64,000 bases of DNA from Cognatundibacterium oligocarboniphilum (GCF_013377855.1 NZ_JABXYJ010000006.1:102377-166376), one strand, 5' to 3'; positions 52,826-62,835 are shown, counted from the stretch's first letter. Notes: generated by a model not told the origin, from the sequence alone. Numbers and translations: made by a program.

Positions 52826-55594
52826 ATGCAAAATACCCTGTTGTTAGTCGATGGCTCCAGCTATCTGTACCGTGCCTTTCATGCCATGCCCGATCTGCGG
52901 AATCCGCAAGGCGAACCGACCGGTGCCATCTACGGCATGATCAATATGTTACGCCGTTTGCGTCATGATTATCCGGCAGCATACATGGCCTGCGTATTCG
53001 ACGCAAAAGGCAAGACTTTCCGTGACGACCTGTATCCCGAATACAAAGCGCAGCGCGCCGCCATGCCGGACGATTTGCGTTTGCAGATTGAACCGATACA
53101 CGAAGCAGTCAGGGCAATGGGCTGGCCGATCCTGATGGTGGAAGGTGTGGAAGCCGATGACGTGATCGGTACGCTCGCAGTGGAGGCGACAGCGCGGGGG
53201 CTCGATACCGTGATTTCAACCGGTGACAAGGATCTGGCGCAGCTGGTCAATCCCCGCGTGACGCTGATCAATACCATGAGCAATGAAAAACTTGATGAAG
53301 CCGGTGTGCTGGAAAAATTCGGCGTGCCGCCAAACCGCATCATCGATTACCTGACCCTGATCGGGGACACGGTCGATAATGTACCCGGTGTCACCAAATG
53401 CGGGCCGAAGACTGCCGTGAAATGGCTGTCCGAATACGATACGCTGGACGGCGTCATGGCCAATGCAGCACAGATCAAAGGCGTGGTCGGCGACAATCTG
53501 CGCGCCGCGCTGGACTGGCTGCCGCAAGGCCGGATGCTGATTACCGTCAAGACCGATTGCGATTTATCAGCACACCATATTTCGATTGCAGATTCTCTGA
53601 TCGCGAAAGAAGAAAGTAAGGAAGACCTGCTCGTTTTTTTCCAGCGTTACGGCTTTAAAACCTGGCTGCGTGAACTCTCCGGCGATGTGACGGCCGGCGC
53701 CACACCATTGAAATCAGCGGCCAGACCTGCCGGAAATACACCGGCACAGGCTGGACTGTTTCAGGAGGATGCACCTGCTTCTGCCACTCTCCGTGAGTAC
53801 GAAACCATCCTGACCGAGGCAGCGCTCGACAACTGGCTGTCGCGCATCCAGACAGCGACGCTGACCGCCGTAGATACCGAAACCACCTCGCTGGAACCGA
53901 TGACAGCGCAACTGGTCGGCATTTCATTATGCTGCGAGAGCGGACAGGCCTGTTATATACCGGTCGCCCATGAATATCCGGCGGCGCCAGCACAGCTGTC
54001 GCGGACACTGGTGCTGGAACGGCTCAAACCGTGGCTGGAAGATGCCAGCAAGCCCAAAGTCGGCCAGAACCTGAAATACGATGCGCATATTTTTGCCAAT
54101 CATGGCGTCACATTACGCGGCATCGTACATGACACGCTGCTGGAATCGTATGTATTTGAATCGCATAAATCCCATGACATGGACAGCCTGGCGCTGCGTC
54201 ACCTCGGCAAAAAAACCATCAGTTTTGAAGAAGTCTGCGGCAAGGGTGCCGCGCAGATCGGTTTTGGACAGGTTGAACTCGACAAGGCAACCGACTATGC
54301 GGCGGAAGACGCCGACATCACATTGCAGTTACACCTGGCCATGTGGCCGGAAATTGAACCTGATCCGAAATTGCTGCGCGTGTACCACGATATCGAACTG
54401 CCGACTTCTGTCGTGCTGCAAAAGATAGAACGCAATGGTGTGCGGATTGATCCGGATCTGCTCGCAACCCAGTCGAATGAAATCGGCAAACGCCTGCTGG
54501 AGCTGGAACAAAAAGCCTACGAACTCGCAGAACAGCCATTCAATCTGAATTCACCGAAACAGCTGGGGGAAATTTTCTTTGGCAAACTCGGTCTGCCGGT
54601 CGTCAAGAAAACGCCGTCCGGTGCGCCGTCAACCGATGAGGAAGTGTTGCAGAAACTGGCGGAAGATTATCCGCTGCCTAAAATCCTGCTCGAATACCGT
54701 GGCCTCGCCAAACTCAAATCAACCTACACCGACAAGCTGCCAAAGATGGTGAATGCCCTTACCGGCCGTGTGCATACCAATTATGCGCAGGCCGTGGCAG
54801 TCACTGGCCGTCTGGCATCGAATGATCCGAATCTGCAGAATATCCCGGTGCGCACCGCAGAAGGGCGCCGCATCCGCGAAGCCTTCATCGCTCCTCCCGG
54901 CAGCGTGATTGTGTCTGCCGATTATTCGCAGATCGAGTTGCGCATCATGGCGCATATCTCCGGTGACGCCAGTCTGTTAAAAGCGTTTGCCGATGGCGAA
55001 GACGTACATAAGGCCACCGCCTCGGAAATCTTCGGTGTGACCACTGCCGAGGTCAGCAGCGAACAGCGGCGCTATGCCAAGGTGATCAACTTCGGGCTGA
55101 TCTACGGCATGAGCGCATTTGGTCTCGCCGGCAATCTGGGAATCGAACGTGCTGCCGCCCAAAGCTATATCGACAAATACTTCCAGCGCTACCCCGGTGT
55201 GGCGCAATACATGGCCGACACACGCACAAAGGCCAAGGCACATGGTTACGTGGAGACGGTATTTGGCCGCCGCCTGTGGCTGGCAGAAATAAACAGTCCG
55301 AACGGTCCGCGCCGTCAGGCGGCAGAACGTGCCGCGATCAATGCTCCGATGCAGGGTACAGCCGCCGATCTGATTAAACTCGCCATGATCGCGGTGCAAA
55401 ACTGGCTGGAAAACGAACAGTTGCAATCCAAAATGATCATGCAGGTACACGACGAGCTGGTGCTTGAAGTCCCTGAACCGGAACTGGAACTGGTCAGACG
55501 CCGGCTGCCGGAATTGATGGCGGGTGTGGCACAGCTGAATGTACCGTTGCTGGCAGAAGTCGGCATCGGTAAAAACTGGGAAGAGGCGCACTGA
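52826..55594 (+). CDS. polA: DNA polymerase I
   Basis: 922 residues with all three domains. The 5'-3' exonuclease starts NTLLLVDGSSYLYRAFHA and includes EADDVIGTLA. The 3'-5' exonuclease keeps DTETTSLEP near residue 348, so proofreading is likely intact. Polymerase motifs are A (SADYSQIELRIMAH, about 695), B (RYAKVINFGLIYGMS, about 747) and C (MQVHDELVLEV, about 871). It shares its 5' boundary with the divergent LOG gene, leaving no intergenic bases, so its promoter must lie inside that gene. Confidence 0.97.
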   Translation: MQNTLLLVDGSSYLYRAFHAMPDLRNPQGEPTGAIYGMINMLRRLRHDYPAAYMACVFDAKGKTFRDDLYPEYKAQRAAMPDDLRLQIEPIHEAVRAMGWPILMVEGVEADDVIGTLAVEATARGLDTVISTGDKDLAQLVNPRVTLINTMSNEKLDEAGVLEKFGVPPNRIIDYLTLIGDTVDNVPGVTKCGPKTAVKWLSEYDTLDGVMANAAQIKGVVGDNLRAALDWLPQGRMLITVKTDCDLSAHHISIADSLIAKEESKEDLLVFFQRYGFKTWLRELSGDVTAGATPLKSAARPAGNTPAQAGLFQEDAPASATLREYETILTEAALDNWLSRIQTATLTAVDTETTSLEPMTAQLVGISLCCESGQACYIPVAHEYPAAPAQLSRTLVLERLKPWLEDASKPKVGQNLKYDAHIFANHGVTLRGIVHDTLLESYVFESHKSHDMDSLALRHLGKKTISFEEVCGKGAAQIGFGQVELDKATDYAAEDADITLQLHLAMWPEIEPDPKLLRVYHDIELPTSVVLQKIERNGVRIDPDLLATQSNEIGKRLLELEQKAYELAEQPFNLNSPKQLGEIFFGKLGLPVVKKTPSGAPSTDEEVLQKLAEDYPLPKILLEYRGLAKLKSTYTDKLPKMVNALTGRVHTNYAQAVAVTGRLASNDPNLQNIPVRTAEGRRIREAFIAPPGSVIVSADYSQIELRIMAHISGDASLLKAFADGEDVHKATASEIFGVTTAEVSSEQRRYAKVINFGLIYGMSAFGLAGNLGIERAAAQSYIDKYFQRYPGVAQYMADTRTKAKAHGYVETVFGRRLWLAEINSPNGPRRQAAERAAINAPMQGTAADLIKLAMIAVQNWLENEQLQSKMIMQVHDELVLEVPEPELELVRRRLPELMAGVAQLNVPLLAEVGIGKNWEEAH

Positions 55595-55713
55595 GCACAC
55601 CGGTAAGTAACGAAGTGTAAATGGGGTACTGACAAACGCGATTCCGCCTCGCAAGTCATCATTGCTTCATCAAAACTGCATAAAATGACCGTTTTTATTG
55701 AATGAGAGTTGAT

Positions 55714-57141
55714 ATGAAACACCTCCTGATTCCAGCCTTGCTGGCTGCGGCGTGGGCTCCGGCAGCGCAGGCTGCAGGTAGTCTCGATAAAATCCAGAAC
55801 ATCGTGGTGATCTACGGCGAAAACCGCAGCTTCGACAATCTGTACGGCCTGTTCCCCGGCGCGAACGGTATTGGCCGGGCATTTGTCGAACAGAGTTATC
55901 TGCAAACCGATATGAACGGCAAAGTGCTGCCGCAATTACCGCCGACCTGGGATAAACCCGGCGTAGCAAACAAGGATATCCCGCAAGGCTTGCCGAATAT
56001 GCCTTTCAGCATCGATGCTCCGCCCATCAATCAGCCGCTGAACAAAGCGACCAATGATCTGGTGCACCGCTTCTACCAGAATCAGATGCAGATCAACGGC
56101 GGCAAGAATGACCGCTTTGCAGCGATCTCGGATGCCGGCGGCCTTTCGATGGGCCACTACGACGGCTCTTCGCTGCCGATGTGGAAAATCGCCCAGGAAT
56201 ACACGCTGGCCGACAATTTTTTCATGGGCGCTTTCGGCGGCTCCTTCCTGAACCATATGTGGCTGGCCTGCGCCTGTACGCCGGTCTTCAAGGATGCACC
56301 GGATTCCATGCGCGCCAAGCTCGATGCCAACGGCAATCTGCTGACCAAAGCCGGCTCACCGACGGATCCGCTGACGGGTGCGCCGCAGTATCAGGACGGC
56401 GCCGTCACGCCTGACGGCTACGGCGTGAATACGCTGCAGCCAACTTATCAGCCGAGCGGCATCCCGCCAGCCAATAACCCGGCGCTGGCTGACAGCAGCA
56501 AGCATCCGCTGCCACCGCAGACACAGACCAGCATCGGCGATACGCTAAGCGAGAAAAAAGTCAGCTGGAAATGGTATGCCGGCGGCTGGAACCAGGCTCT
56601 GAACGATCGCAGCCAGATTTACGGCGGCAAGATCAATTTCCAGCCGCACCACCAGCCGTTTAACTACTTCTCCCGCTTCGCACCAGGCACGCCGGATCGC
56701 GCAGAACACCTGAAAGACGGTCAGGAATTTTTTGATGACATTGCGAAAGGTCATTTACCACAGGTGGCGTTCTACAAACCACAAGGTGAACTGAATGAAC
56801 ATCCCGGTTACACCGATGTGATGTCGGGCGATGCGCATATCGCTGCGCTGGTCAGAAAGCTGCAGGCCAGCCCGCAATGGAAACATATGCTGATTGTGGT
56901 CACGTACGATGAAAACGGCGGTTTCTGGGATCACGTCGCACCGCCAAAGGGGGAGCGCTGGGGACCGGGCAACCGTATTCCAGCCATCATCATTTCACCA
57001 TATGCGAAAAAAGGCTATGTGGACAACACGCCTTACGACACCACATCGATCCTGAAACTGATCACCAGACGTTTCAAACTCGCCCCGCTGCCCGGCGTGC
57101 GCGCATCGGCTGGCGACCTGACTGCGGCATTACAGGATTAA
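55714..57141 (+). CDS. Secreted phosphoesterase (AcpA acid phosphatase/phospholipase C family)
   Basis: 475 residues with a signal peptide (cleavage near AQAA, residue 21). ENRSFDNLYG at 36-45 and TYDENGGFWDHVAPP near 397-411 are the metal/active-site motifs of the AcpA and phospholipase C phosphoesterase family. It probably releases phosphate from extracytoplasmic esters. An in-frame ATG at 55702 exists, but GAGAG is better placed for ATG 55714. A strong bidirectional terminator follows. Confidence 0.88.
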   Translation: MKHLLIPALLAAAWAPAAQAAGSLDKIQNIVVIYGENRSFDNLYGLFPGANGIGRAFVEQSYLQTDMNGKVLPQLPPTWDKPGVANKDIPQGLPNMPFSIDAPPINQPLNKATNDLVHRFYQNQMQINGGKNDRFAAISDAGGLSMGHYDGSSLPMWKIAQEYTLADNFFMGAFGGSFLNHMWLACACTPVFKDAPDSMRAKLDANGNLLTKAGSPTDPLTGAPQYQDGAVTPDGYGVNTLQPTYQPSGIPPANNPALADSSKHPLPPQTQTSIGDTLSEKKVSWKWYAGGWNQALNDRSQIYGGKINFQPHHQPFNYFSRFAPGTPDRAEHLKDGQEFFDDIAKGHLPQVAFYKPQGELNEHPGYTDVMSGDAHIAALVRKLQASPQWKHMLIVVTYDENGGFWDHVAPPKGERWGPGNRIPAIIISPYAKKGYVDNTPYDTTSILKLITRRFKLAPLPGVRASAGDLTAALQD

Positions 57142-57158
57142 ACCATACTGCAGACAGT

Positions 57159-57187
57159 AAAAAGCCAGGCGGTTGCCTGGCTTTTTT
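57159..57187. terminator. Bidirectional terminator
   Basis: AAAAAGCCAGGC/GCCTGGCTTTTT form a perfect 12-base inverted repeat with a GGTT loop. T-runs on both strands serve the phosphoesterase gene and the convergent VOC gene. Confidence 0.93.
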
Positions 57188-57232
57188 ATCTGAATGCAGA
57201 GGTACGGATACCAACGACATGAACGGGCCGGG

Positions 57233-57631
57233 TCAGGACGGTGTATGAAAATTCAGCTCGATACCGTTGCCTGCCGGGTCTTTCAGGAAAATCTGACGCT
57301 GGTGCACGAATCCGTCTGAAGGCGGTATTTCTGACAGACGGTATGCAATACCATCCTGCTGCAATACCGATAGCATCTGCTCAAAATCAGCGCATTCAAA
57401 AGCAACATGATCAAACGTGGTGGGCTGCGCGGTCTGCCGCGCTTCACCCGGTCTCAGTTCAGACAGATGCAGCACAGGCTGCGCACCGGCATACAGCCAG
57501 TATCCGAAACTGTTGAGTGCTGCGCGCGGACCGTTTTGCAAACCGACGTAACGGCAATAGAAATCGCGCAGCACAGCCATCATGGCCCGGTCGCTACGCA
57601 GATTGTAATGATCGATGCTGACTGCTGCCAT
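57233..57631 (-). CDS. VOC-family (glyoxalase-like) protein
   Basis: 132 residues. N-terminal IDHYNLRSDR and C-terminal FLKDPAGNGIELNFH form the two halves of a VOC domain; the C-terminal Glu in GIELN is a usual metal ligand, and the first His in IDHYN another. AAGGAT precedes ATG 57631. It follows the DUF4124 gene by 37 bp on the same strand. Substrate unknown. Confidence 0.82.
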   Translation of the reverse strand: MAAVSIDHYNLRSDRAMMAVLRDFYCRYVGLQNGPRAALNSFGYWLYAGAQPVLHLSELRPGEARQTAQPTTFDHVAFECADFEQMLSVLQQDGIAYRLSEIPPSDGFVHQRQIFLKDPAGNGIELNFHTPS

Positions 57632-57668
57632 AATTCCAATCCTTCTTGCTGGTGACGTTGAAGCCCGG

Positions 57669-58130
57669 TTATTTCTGGGCTTTCTGTATCGCTTTGTCCA
57701 GCATCTGCAAATGCATCTCTTCCGCACTGCCGCTGGCAACATGCTCGTCAGCCTGCACTGCTGGCCGGACGAAGCCCTGCGTATCGTGCAGTTTCACATT
57801 CTTACTGGTGGGATTACTGTCGGTGCATTCCGTATCCGAATACACGGTTTTGCCATGCACGATGCATTTCCGGGCACCGGATTCCACGGTCACGATGCGT
57901 CGCTTATCATCATCCGGTAATACCGGCAGACTCAGGTCCTTGACGCCGGAAGCATTTTTCAGTTCGCTGCCAATCACATTGGCAGATTTTCCCCAGCGCG
58001 CCCAGACATCCTGCATCGGCAGATGGCCGTAGCGGATGGTGTACAAAAATCCCATCGCCACCAGACCCAGCAACATAAAAATCACAGAGATCGCGATCAG
58101 GCTCAGGCCGCGTTGTTTGTTCAGATTCAT
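57669..58130 (-). CDS. Membrane-anchored DUF4124-like protein
   Basis: 153 residues. An N-terminal transmembrane helix (about 10-31) anchors a periplasmic part containing RKCIVHGKTVYSDTEC (about 86-101), the DUF4124 pattern with two cysteines, and a basic, Lys/Gln-rich tail. The function of DUF4124 is unknown. Its ATG overlaps the mtgA stop by 4 bp, making it the last member of a chain of overlapping genes. Confidence 0.75.
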   Translation of the reverse strand: MNLNKQRGLSLIAISVIFMLLGLVAMGFLYTIRYGHLPMQDVWARWGKSANVIGSELKNASGVKDLSLPVLPDDDKRRIVTVESGARKCIVHGKTVYSDTECTDSNPTSKNVKLHDTQGFVRPAVQADEHVASGSAEEMHLQMLDKAIQKAQK

Positions 58131-58822
58131 GGTAACTCCGCACTATTCATTCGTTTCAGAATCAATTCAGTCCGTCGCTGCAAATATGCAGAGCCCTGGT
58201 TTTTATCAAAATATCTGGGTTTTGGCAACATCACTGCCAGCCGCGCCGCCTGCGGTGCGCTAAGGCTGGCGGCGTTGATACCGTAATAGTGGTGCGCAGC
58301 CGCCTCGGCGCCAAACACGCCGACACCCCATTCTACGGAATTCAGATAGATTTCCAGAATCCGCTGTTTGCTCATGCAGGCTTCCAGCATGTAGCTGATG
58401 ATCAGCTCCTGGCCTTTACGCAGGTAACTGCGCTGGCCGGACAAAAACAGATTTTTTGCCAGCTGCTGGGTGATGGTGGAGCCACCGGACACCACCTTGC
58501 CTTTTTTCTGATTTTTTTCGTAGGCCTTTTGCATCGCTTCCCAGTCCACGCCTTCATGATCGACGAAACTATCATCTTCCGAAGCAATCACGGCGCGCTT
58601 CAGATAATTTGAAATCCGTTGATAAGGCACCCACTGATGCTGTAATTTCGCATCCGGATTTTTCTCCTGCAGGATACTGAGTTGCTGACGCATAAAGCTG
58701 GTCGAATCAGGATTGAAATTCACCCACCAGCCAATCTGAATCAGGAAATATGCCTGCAGCAACAGCAGGAGCAGCAGTGGCACCCCGATCAGCCAGAACA
58801 ATAAACGGCGCAGCAGTTTCAT
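58127..58822 (-). CDS. mtgA: Monofunctional peptidoglycan glycosyltransferase
   Basis: 231 residues, GT51 family, polymerises lipid II at the inner membrane. One N-terminal transmembrane helix (about 7-28), the catalytic glutamate E82 in [11 protein letters not shown], and [12 protein letters not shown] at 113-124 are all present, with no transpeptidase domain. ATG 58822 overlaps the aroE stop by 4 bp; the frame is open further upstream only because it runs inside aroE. Confidence 0.95.
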   Translation of the reverse strand: MKLLRRLLFWLIGVPLLLLLLLQAYFLIQIGWWVNFNPDSTSFMRQQLSILQEKNPDAKLQHQWVPYQRISNYLKRAVIASEDDSFVDHEGVDWEAMQKAYEKNQKKGKVVSGGSTITQQLAKNLFLSGQRSYLRKGQELIISYMLEACMSKQRILEIYLNSVEWGVGVFGAEAAAHHYYGINAASLSAPQAARLAVMLPKPRYFDKNQGSAYLQRRTELILKRMNSAELP

Positions 58823-59691
58823 CGTTGCTCCGCAGCGCTCTGCAAACCGGCGCGCAACTGCTGCAGCACTCCGGCGGTGTCCGGCCGCACGCCGCGCCAC
58901 AGCGCAAATGCTTCTGCCGCCTGCTCCACCAGCATTCCCAATCCGTCGCGGCATTGTGCGCCATGCTGTGCCGCAAAGCGGAGAAAAGCAGTTGGCTGCG
59001 CACCGTACATCATGTCGTAAGCCAGCGTCCGTCCGTCCATGACGCCGGCAGGCAGCATGGGAACCGCATCCTGCAGGCTGGCGGAGGTGGCGTTAATGAT
59101 CACATCGAAGTGCCCCGGTATTTCCTCAAAACGGCATGCCGTGACCACTGTCCGTACCGCCTGCGCTGCGGCATCAGCACTGGCGAGCTGCTGCAGCTCC
59201 TGCGCTTTGCTGACGGTCCGGTTGGCGATCACCAGCATCGCCGGCTGCTGTTCCAGCATCGGCAACACCGCGCCGCGGGCAGCGCCGCCGGCGCCCAGCA
59301 GCAGAATACGCTTGCCGCGCAAAGCCACACCGGCATTCTGCACAATATCGGTGACCAGGCCGATGCCGTCGGTGTTATCCCCCAGAATCTGGGTATCGCT
59401 GAATTGGAGTGTATTGACCGCACCGGCTGCCGCCGCACGCGGGGTCAGCCTGGTCGCCAGCGCACAGGCTTCCAGTTTGAACGGTACCGTGACATTCGCA
59501 CCCAGACCGCCCTGCGCGCGGAAAGCGCGAACGCTGGCCGCAAACCCATCGAGCGGTGCCAGCAGGCGCTGATAATCCATCTGCTGCCCGGTCTGCGCCG
59601 CAAAAGCAGCATGGATTGCCGGAGATTTGCTATGCGTAACCGGATTGCCGATCACGACGTAGCGGTCTTTTTCGGTTGTTGCAGAATTCAA
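58819..59691 (-). CDS. aroE: Shikimate dehydrogenase
   Basis: 290 residues. Reduces 3-dehydroshikimate in aromatic amino acid synthesis. [13 protein letters not shown] at 16-28 binds shikimate, K72 in NVTVPFK is catalytic, and GAGGAARG is the NADP site. The start codon appears to be TTG at 59691, with an excellent AGGAGG 7 bp upstream and no ATG before the conserved region. TTGA overlaps the stop of the TonB-like gene. Confidence 0.95.
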   Translation of the reverse strand: MNSATTEKDRYVVIGNPVTHSKSPAIHAAFAAQTGQQMDYQRLLAPLDGFAASVRAFRAQGGLGANVTVPFKLEACALATRLTPRAAAAGAVNTLQFSDTQILGDNTDGIGLVTDIVQNAGVALRGKRILLLGAGGAARGAVLPMLEQQPAMLVIANRTVSKAQELQQLASADAAAQAVRTVVTACRFEEIPGHFDVIINATSASLQDAVPMLPAGVMDGRTLAYDMMYGAQPTAFLRFAAQHGAQCRDGLGMLVEQAAEAFALWRGVRPDTAGVLQQLRAGLQSAAEQR

Positions 59692-60581
59692 TTTTTTCCT
59701 CCGCGCAACTCGGTTTCCAGTTGCTGATCGCGGGTGAATTTAAAGCGGGTAATCACCACCCACAGATCATCCTTGTCGGTAGAGCGCATGTTTTGCGGAA
59801 ATTTTCCGAACGGCGCGGCGTGACGCACGATGCGCAGCGCGGCCTTATCCAGCGCCTTGCTGCCTGAGGATTTTTCAATCCGTGGTCCGCCTTCTTTTTC
59901 GTAGATGGTGCCATCCTGAAAAATCGGGATATAAACGATCAGCTCGCCATACAGTTTTTTACCGTCTTTCTGCGGGAAATTCACCGTACCGAAATCTTCG
60001 ATGCGCTTTTGCAATTCCTTGTAATAGGTTGCATAGCCGACCTTTTGGGTGCTCGGCGTGATGAAAGTTTTGCGCGGACGTTTATTTTGATCTTCGATGG
60101 TTTGAGAAATTTCTGCCGCCATGCGCGCCAGCGCTTTGGACGTGTCCAGATCATCCTGTCCCTTGCTGGATTCGCGGCTGTCGTCCAGACGTTTTTTCTC
60201 CTGTTGCGGCAAACGGAAATTCGCTCGGCGTTTGGCCTGATCGAGCAATTGCTGCTGCTGCTGCTCCAGTTCTGCAATCCGCCGCTGCGCTGCACGGACG
60301 TTATCGCCGTCTTCGGTGCGCTGCATATCAGGCAGCGGCGACTTGCTGCGGCCGCTGTCATGCGCTCCGCCGCCATCCAGATCAGCCTGTGCCATCGCAT
60401 CGGCTTTCAACGGTTTTTTGTCATGCCGCGCATTCACCAGAATGACTTCCAGGCCAGGATCTGCGGCCTGCGTTTCCGCAGGCTTCGGCATCACGAAATG
60501 GATCAGCAACAGCGCCGCATGCACCACCAGCGAGATGGTGACGGCGATACTGAGAATCAGGCGGTCAAACACGGATTTCAT
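59688..60581 (-). CDS. TonB-like energy-transducer protein
   Basis: 297 residues: one N-terminal helix (about 9-30), a long charged and Gln-rich linker with coiled-coil character (about 95-160), and a TonB C-terminal domain (about 185-285) with [16 protein letters not shown] and [24 protein letters not shown]. No ExbB or ExbD is encoded nearby. It may energise TonB-dependent receptors such as the one at 41699 or serve an envelope role. ATG 60581 overlaps the ribonuclease stop (ATGA). Confidence 0.82.
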   Translation of the reverse strand: MKSVFDRLILSIAVTISLVVHAALLLIHFVMPKPAETQAADPGLEVILVNARHDKKPLKADAMAQADLDGGGAHDSGRSKSPLPDMQRTEDGDNVRAAQRRIAELEQQQQQLLDQAKRRANFRLPQQEKKRLDDSRESSKGQDDLDTSKALARMAAEISQTIEDQNKRPRKTFITPSTQKVGYATYYKELQKRIEDFGTVNFPQKDGKKLYGELIVYIPIFQDGTIYEKEGGPRIEKSSGSKALDKAALRIVRHAAPFGKFPQNMRSTDKDDLWVVITRFKFTRDQQLETELRGGKN

Positions 60582-62713
60582 GGGCTGGCTGGCGGCATGG
60601 CCGGTTGCGCGGTCTGCCATGCCGCGTCTTCCGTGGCATCGTTTTCCGTCTGATCATCGGGGGCAGCAGAAGTCTCATCCGCTTCCGTCGCTGGCTGATG
60701 CGGCTCGCCATTGATCAACTCGATATCGGCAGCCGCATCATTTTCCAGCACGGCATCGAGCTCGGAATCGAGTTCGTCATCGTCACCCAGCTCGGTGACG
60801 CTGCTGAGTACCTCCAGCAGACGCGCCTCGACACTCAGATCAACTTCATCCCAGCGCAGAATATCGAGTTTTACCTGCGCGCCGCGCGCTGTCTGCGGCA
60901 TGCCCGCCAGACGGACGATCAGCGGAATCTCCACCAGCCGCAGCACTTCGTCTTTCAGCACGACCGCATCAACCTGGCGTGCGTTTTCCTGCGCCAGCCA
61001 GCGCAGACACCAATAGCGTTCCATATTGCTCTGGAAGTCTGCATAGGCCGCATAGGCAGCGTCGAAACCGGAGACAATCGCAAACAGATCGGCATCTTTC
61101 GGCTTGAAAGGCGCCACCAGCGGCGCAGTCACACCGTGCTGGATGCAGGCAATGATCTGCCACTGGTTGATCAGGTCGGTATAGCGTCGCAGCGGCGAGG
61201 TGCTCCAGGCATACTGATCGACGCCCAGCCCCTGATGCGGCGCCGCGTGCGTCAGCATGCGTACCTGCATACGCGCCGCCCAGCCGCCCTGCCCGCGCCC
61301 GCCGGCAACGCCCTGAGCACGGTAAATGCCGGGAATGCCGTGGTCGGCCATCAGCTTGCCCCAGGTGCTGTTGGCAAAAATCATCAGCTCCGCCACCATT
61401 TTATCGAGCGGCGCACCGCGCTGGCGACGGACGATGCTGACCACGTCGTCTTCGACATAGAAATTGAAATCAACGCGGTTGGTCTGCTCAGGGCGCATGC
61501 CGAAACTCTCGCGCTTGGCCATGCGGCCTTTTTCCAACGCCAGGGCCCATTGCCAGATGCGGGCAATTTCGGCTTTGTGCGGATAATCGCTGCTGCCAGT
61601 AGCCAGATTGTCTTCCGTCACGACGGTATCGAGATCATTGTGACGCAGATTCGATGCCATCGGTATCGCTTCAACCCGGGTGTCGGTGCTGATCACACTC
61701 CAGTCTGCGCTGTTCAGCGTTGCATACAGCGATAAGGCAGGCCGTACCTGACCTGCGCCCAGCGTGTAGATATCGACCAGTGCATCCGGCAGCATGGTGA
61801 TCTTGTCACCGGGCATGTAAACGGTGGACATGCGGGCACGGGCGATCTGGTCCAGTGCGTCGCCGCGCTGGATGCCGAGCCCCGGCGCAGCAATATGGAT
61901 GCCGATGCGCACGGTGCCGTCACCCAGTTCGGTCACTGAAAATGCGTCGTCGATTTCTGTGGTGGTCACATCATCGATCGAGAATGCCTGCACATCTGCC
62001 ACCGGCAGATCATCCGGCAAGACCGGCAAAGGCACTGTCGGAAATCCTGTGCCTTTCGGAAAATGCTCGAAATGAAATTTCGCCAGATGCAGATGTTTGG
62101 GGCTGGCAATGCCGCCGGTTTCGAGCATCAGGCGCGGAGCGCTGGTCTGCAGGACATCACAGGCTTCGGCGAGCGCCTTATATTCGATGCTGTTTTTGTC
62201 GGGCTTGAACAGCAGCGCCAGTGCCAGCGGTTTCATCGCGTCCGGCAGGCGGTGCTGCTTCAGTTCTTCCACATAAGCCGCCTGCACCAGCAATTGCTGT
62301 TTCTTTTTTTCGATACCGGCCAGAGCAGCCTGCAACGAAGCTTCCGGTGCGGCCTTGTAGCGGCCACGGCCTTTTTTGTAGAAATATACCGGTGCCTGGT
62401 GCAGCGCCAGAATCAGGCCCGCCGCTTCCACTGGCTGCGGGACATGACCAAAGTATTCGGCACCCAGTTCAGCAAAACCGAATTCTTCCTGCCCGGCGAC
62501 TTCCCATAAAAAACCAAGATCAGCTTCTGCCGCCGCAGCTTTGGCCTGTTCGATCAGCGTGACCGGATCGGGCGCGGTGAATTGCAGCAGTACATCCTTG
62601 GCCTTAACCTTGGTGCGCTTGCCGCTGGCGAGCTCGACCTGATACGCCTCGCCTGCCTGCGATAACACTGTGCCAGCTTTAAAATCACCTGATTCTTCAA
62701 AAAATAAATTCAT
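60578..62713 (-). CDS. RNase II/R-family (RNB) exoribonuclease
   Basis: 711 residues, 3'-5' exoribonuclease. The RNB catalytic motif reads SIDDVTTTEIDDAF, where E. coli RNase II has TIDSASTEDMDDAL: three of the four metal aspartates are kept and one is Glu. GVGGGRGQGG-type GVAGGRGQGGWAARM and STSPLRRYTDLINQWQI near the C-terminal half are also diagnostic. The last ~75 residues are a very acidic, Ala/Pro-rich and probably disordered tail. Upstream, 208 bp contain inverted-repeat copy B. Confidence 0.9.
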   Translation of the reverse strand: MNLFFEESGDFKAGTVLSQAGEAYQVELASGKRTKVKAKDVLLQFTAPDPVTLIEQAKAAAAEADLGFLWEVAGQEEFGFAELGAEYFGHVPQPVEAAGLILALHQAPVYFYKKGRGRYKAAPEASLQAALAGIEKKKQQLLVQAAYVEELKQHRLPDAMKPLALALLFKPDKNSIEYKALAEACDVLQTSAPRLMLETGGIASPKHLHLAKFHFEHFPKGTGFPTVPLPVLPDDLPVADVQAFSIDDVTTTEIDDAFSVTELGDGTVRIGIHIAAPGLGIQRGDALDQIARARMSTVYMPGDKITMLPDALVDIYTLGAGQVRPALSLYATLNSADWSVISTDTRVEAIPMASNLRHNDLDTVVTEDNLATGSSDYPHKAEIARIWQWALALEKGRMAKRESFGMRPEQTNRVDFNFYVEDDVVSIVRRQRGAPLDKMVAELMIFANSTWGKLMADHGIPGIYRAQGVAGGRGQGGWAARMQVRMLTHAAPHQGLGVDQYAWSTSPLRRYTDLINQWQIIACIQHGVTAPLVAPFKPKDADLFAIVSGFDAAYAAYADFQSNMERYWCLRWLAQENARQVDAVVLKDEVLRLVEIPLIVRLAGMPQTARGAQVKLDILRWDEVDLSVEARLLEVLSSVTELGDDDELDSELDAVLENDAAADIELINGEPHQPATEADETSAAPDDQTENDATEDAAWQTAQPAMPPASP

Positions 62714-62766
62714 GCAAACTTCTTTGTCTCTATGTCAGTCCGGCCTGGAAAAACCAGGTTTTATGA

Positions 62767-62835
62767 GGAGTATCTGTCAAAATTGCCTTGATGACCCCGA
62801 TTAATCAGGGCAAAAAAATATACTCCCCTCTAGTA
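62767..62835. repeat. Inverted-repeat intergenic element, copy B
   Basis: GGAGTAT at 62767-62773 mirrors ATACTCC at 62820-62826 (60-nt span, against 61 in copy A). An inner stem GCCTTGAT/ATCAGGGC can form. The right end is the dyad ATATACT-CCCCTCT-AGTATAT. It lies between ubiC and the exoribonuclease gene. Confidence 0.55.

Noticed and set aside
62743-62761. CCTGG/CCAGG hairpin with T4 before copy B
   Set aside because: Stem of only 5 bp on the strand opposite to both flanking genes; too weak to call a terminator.
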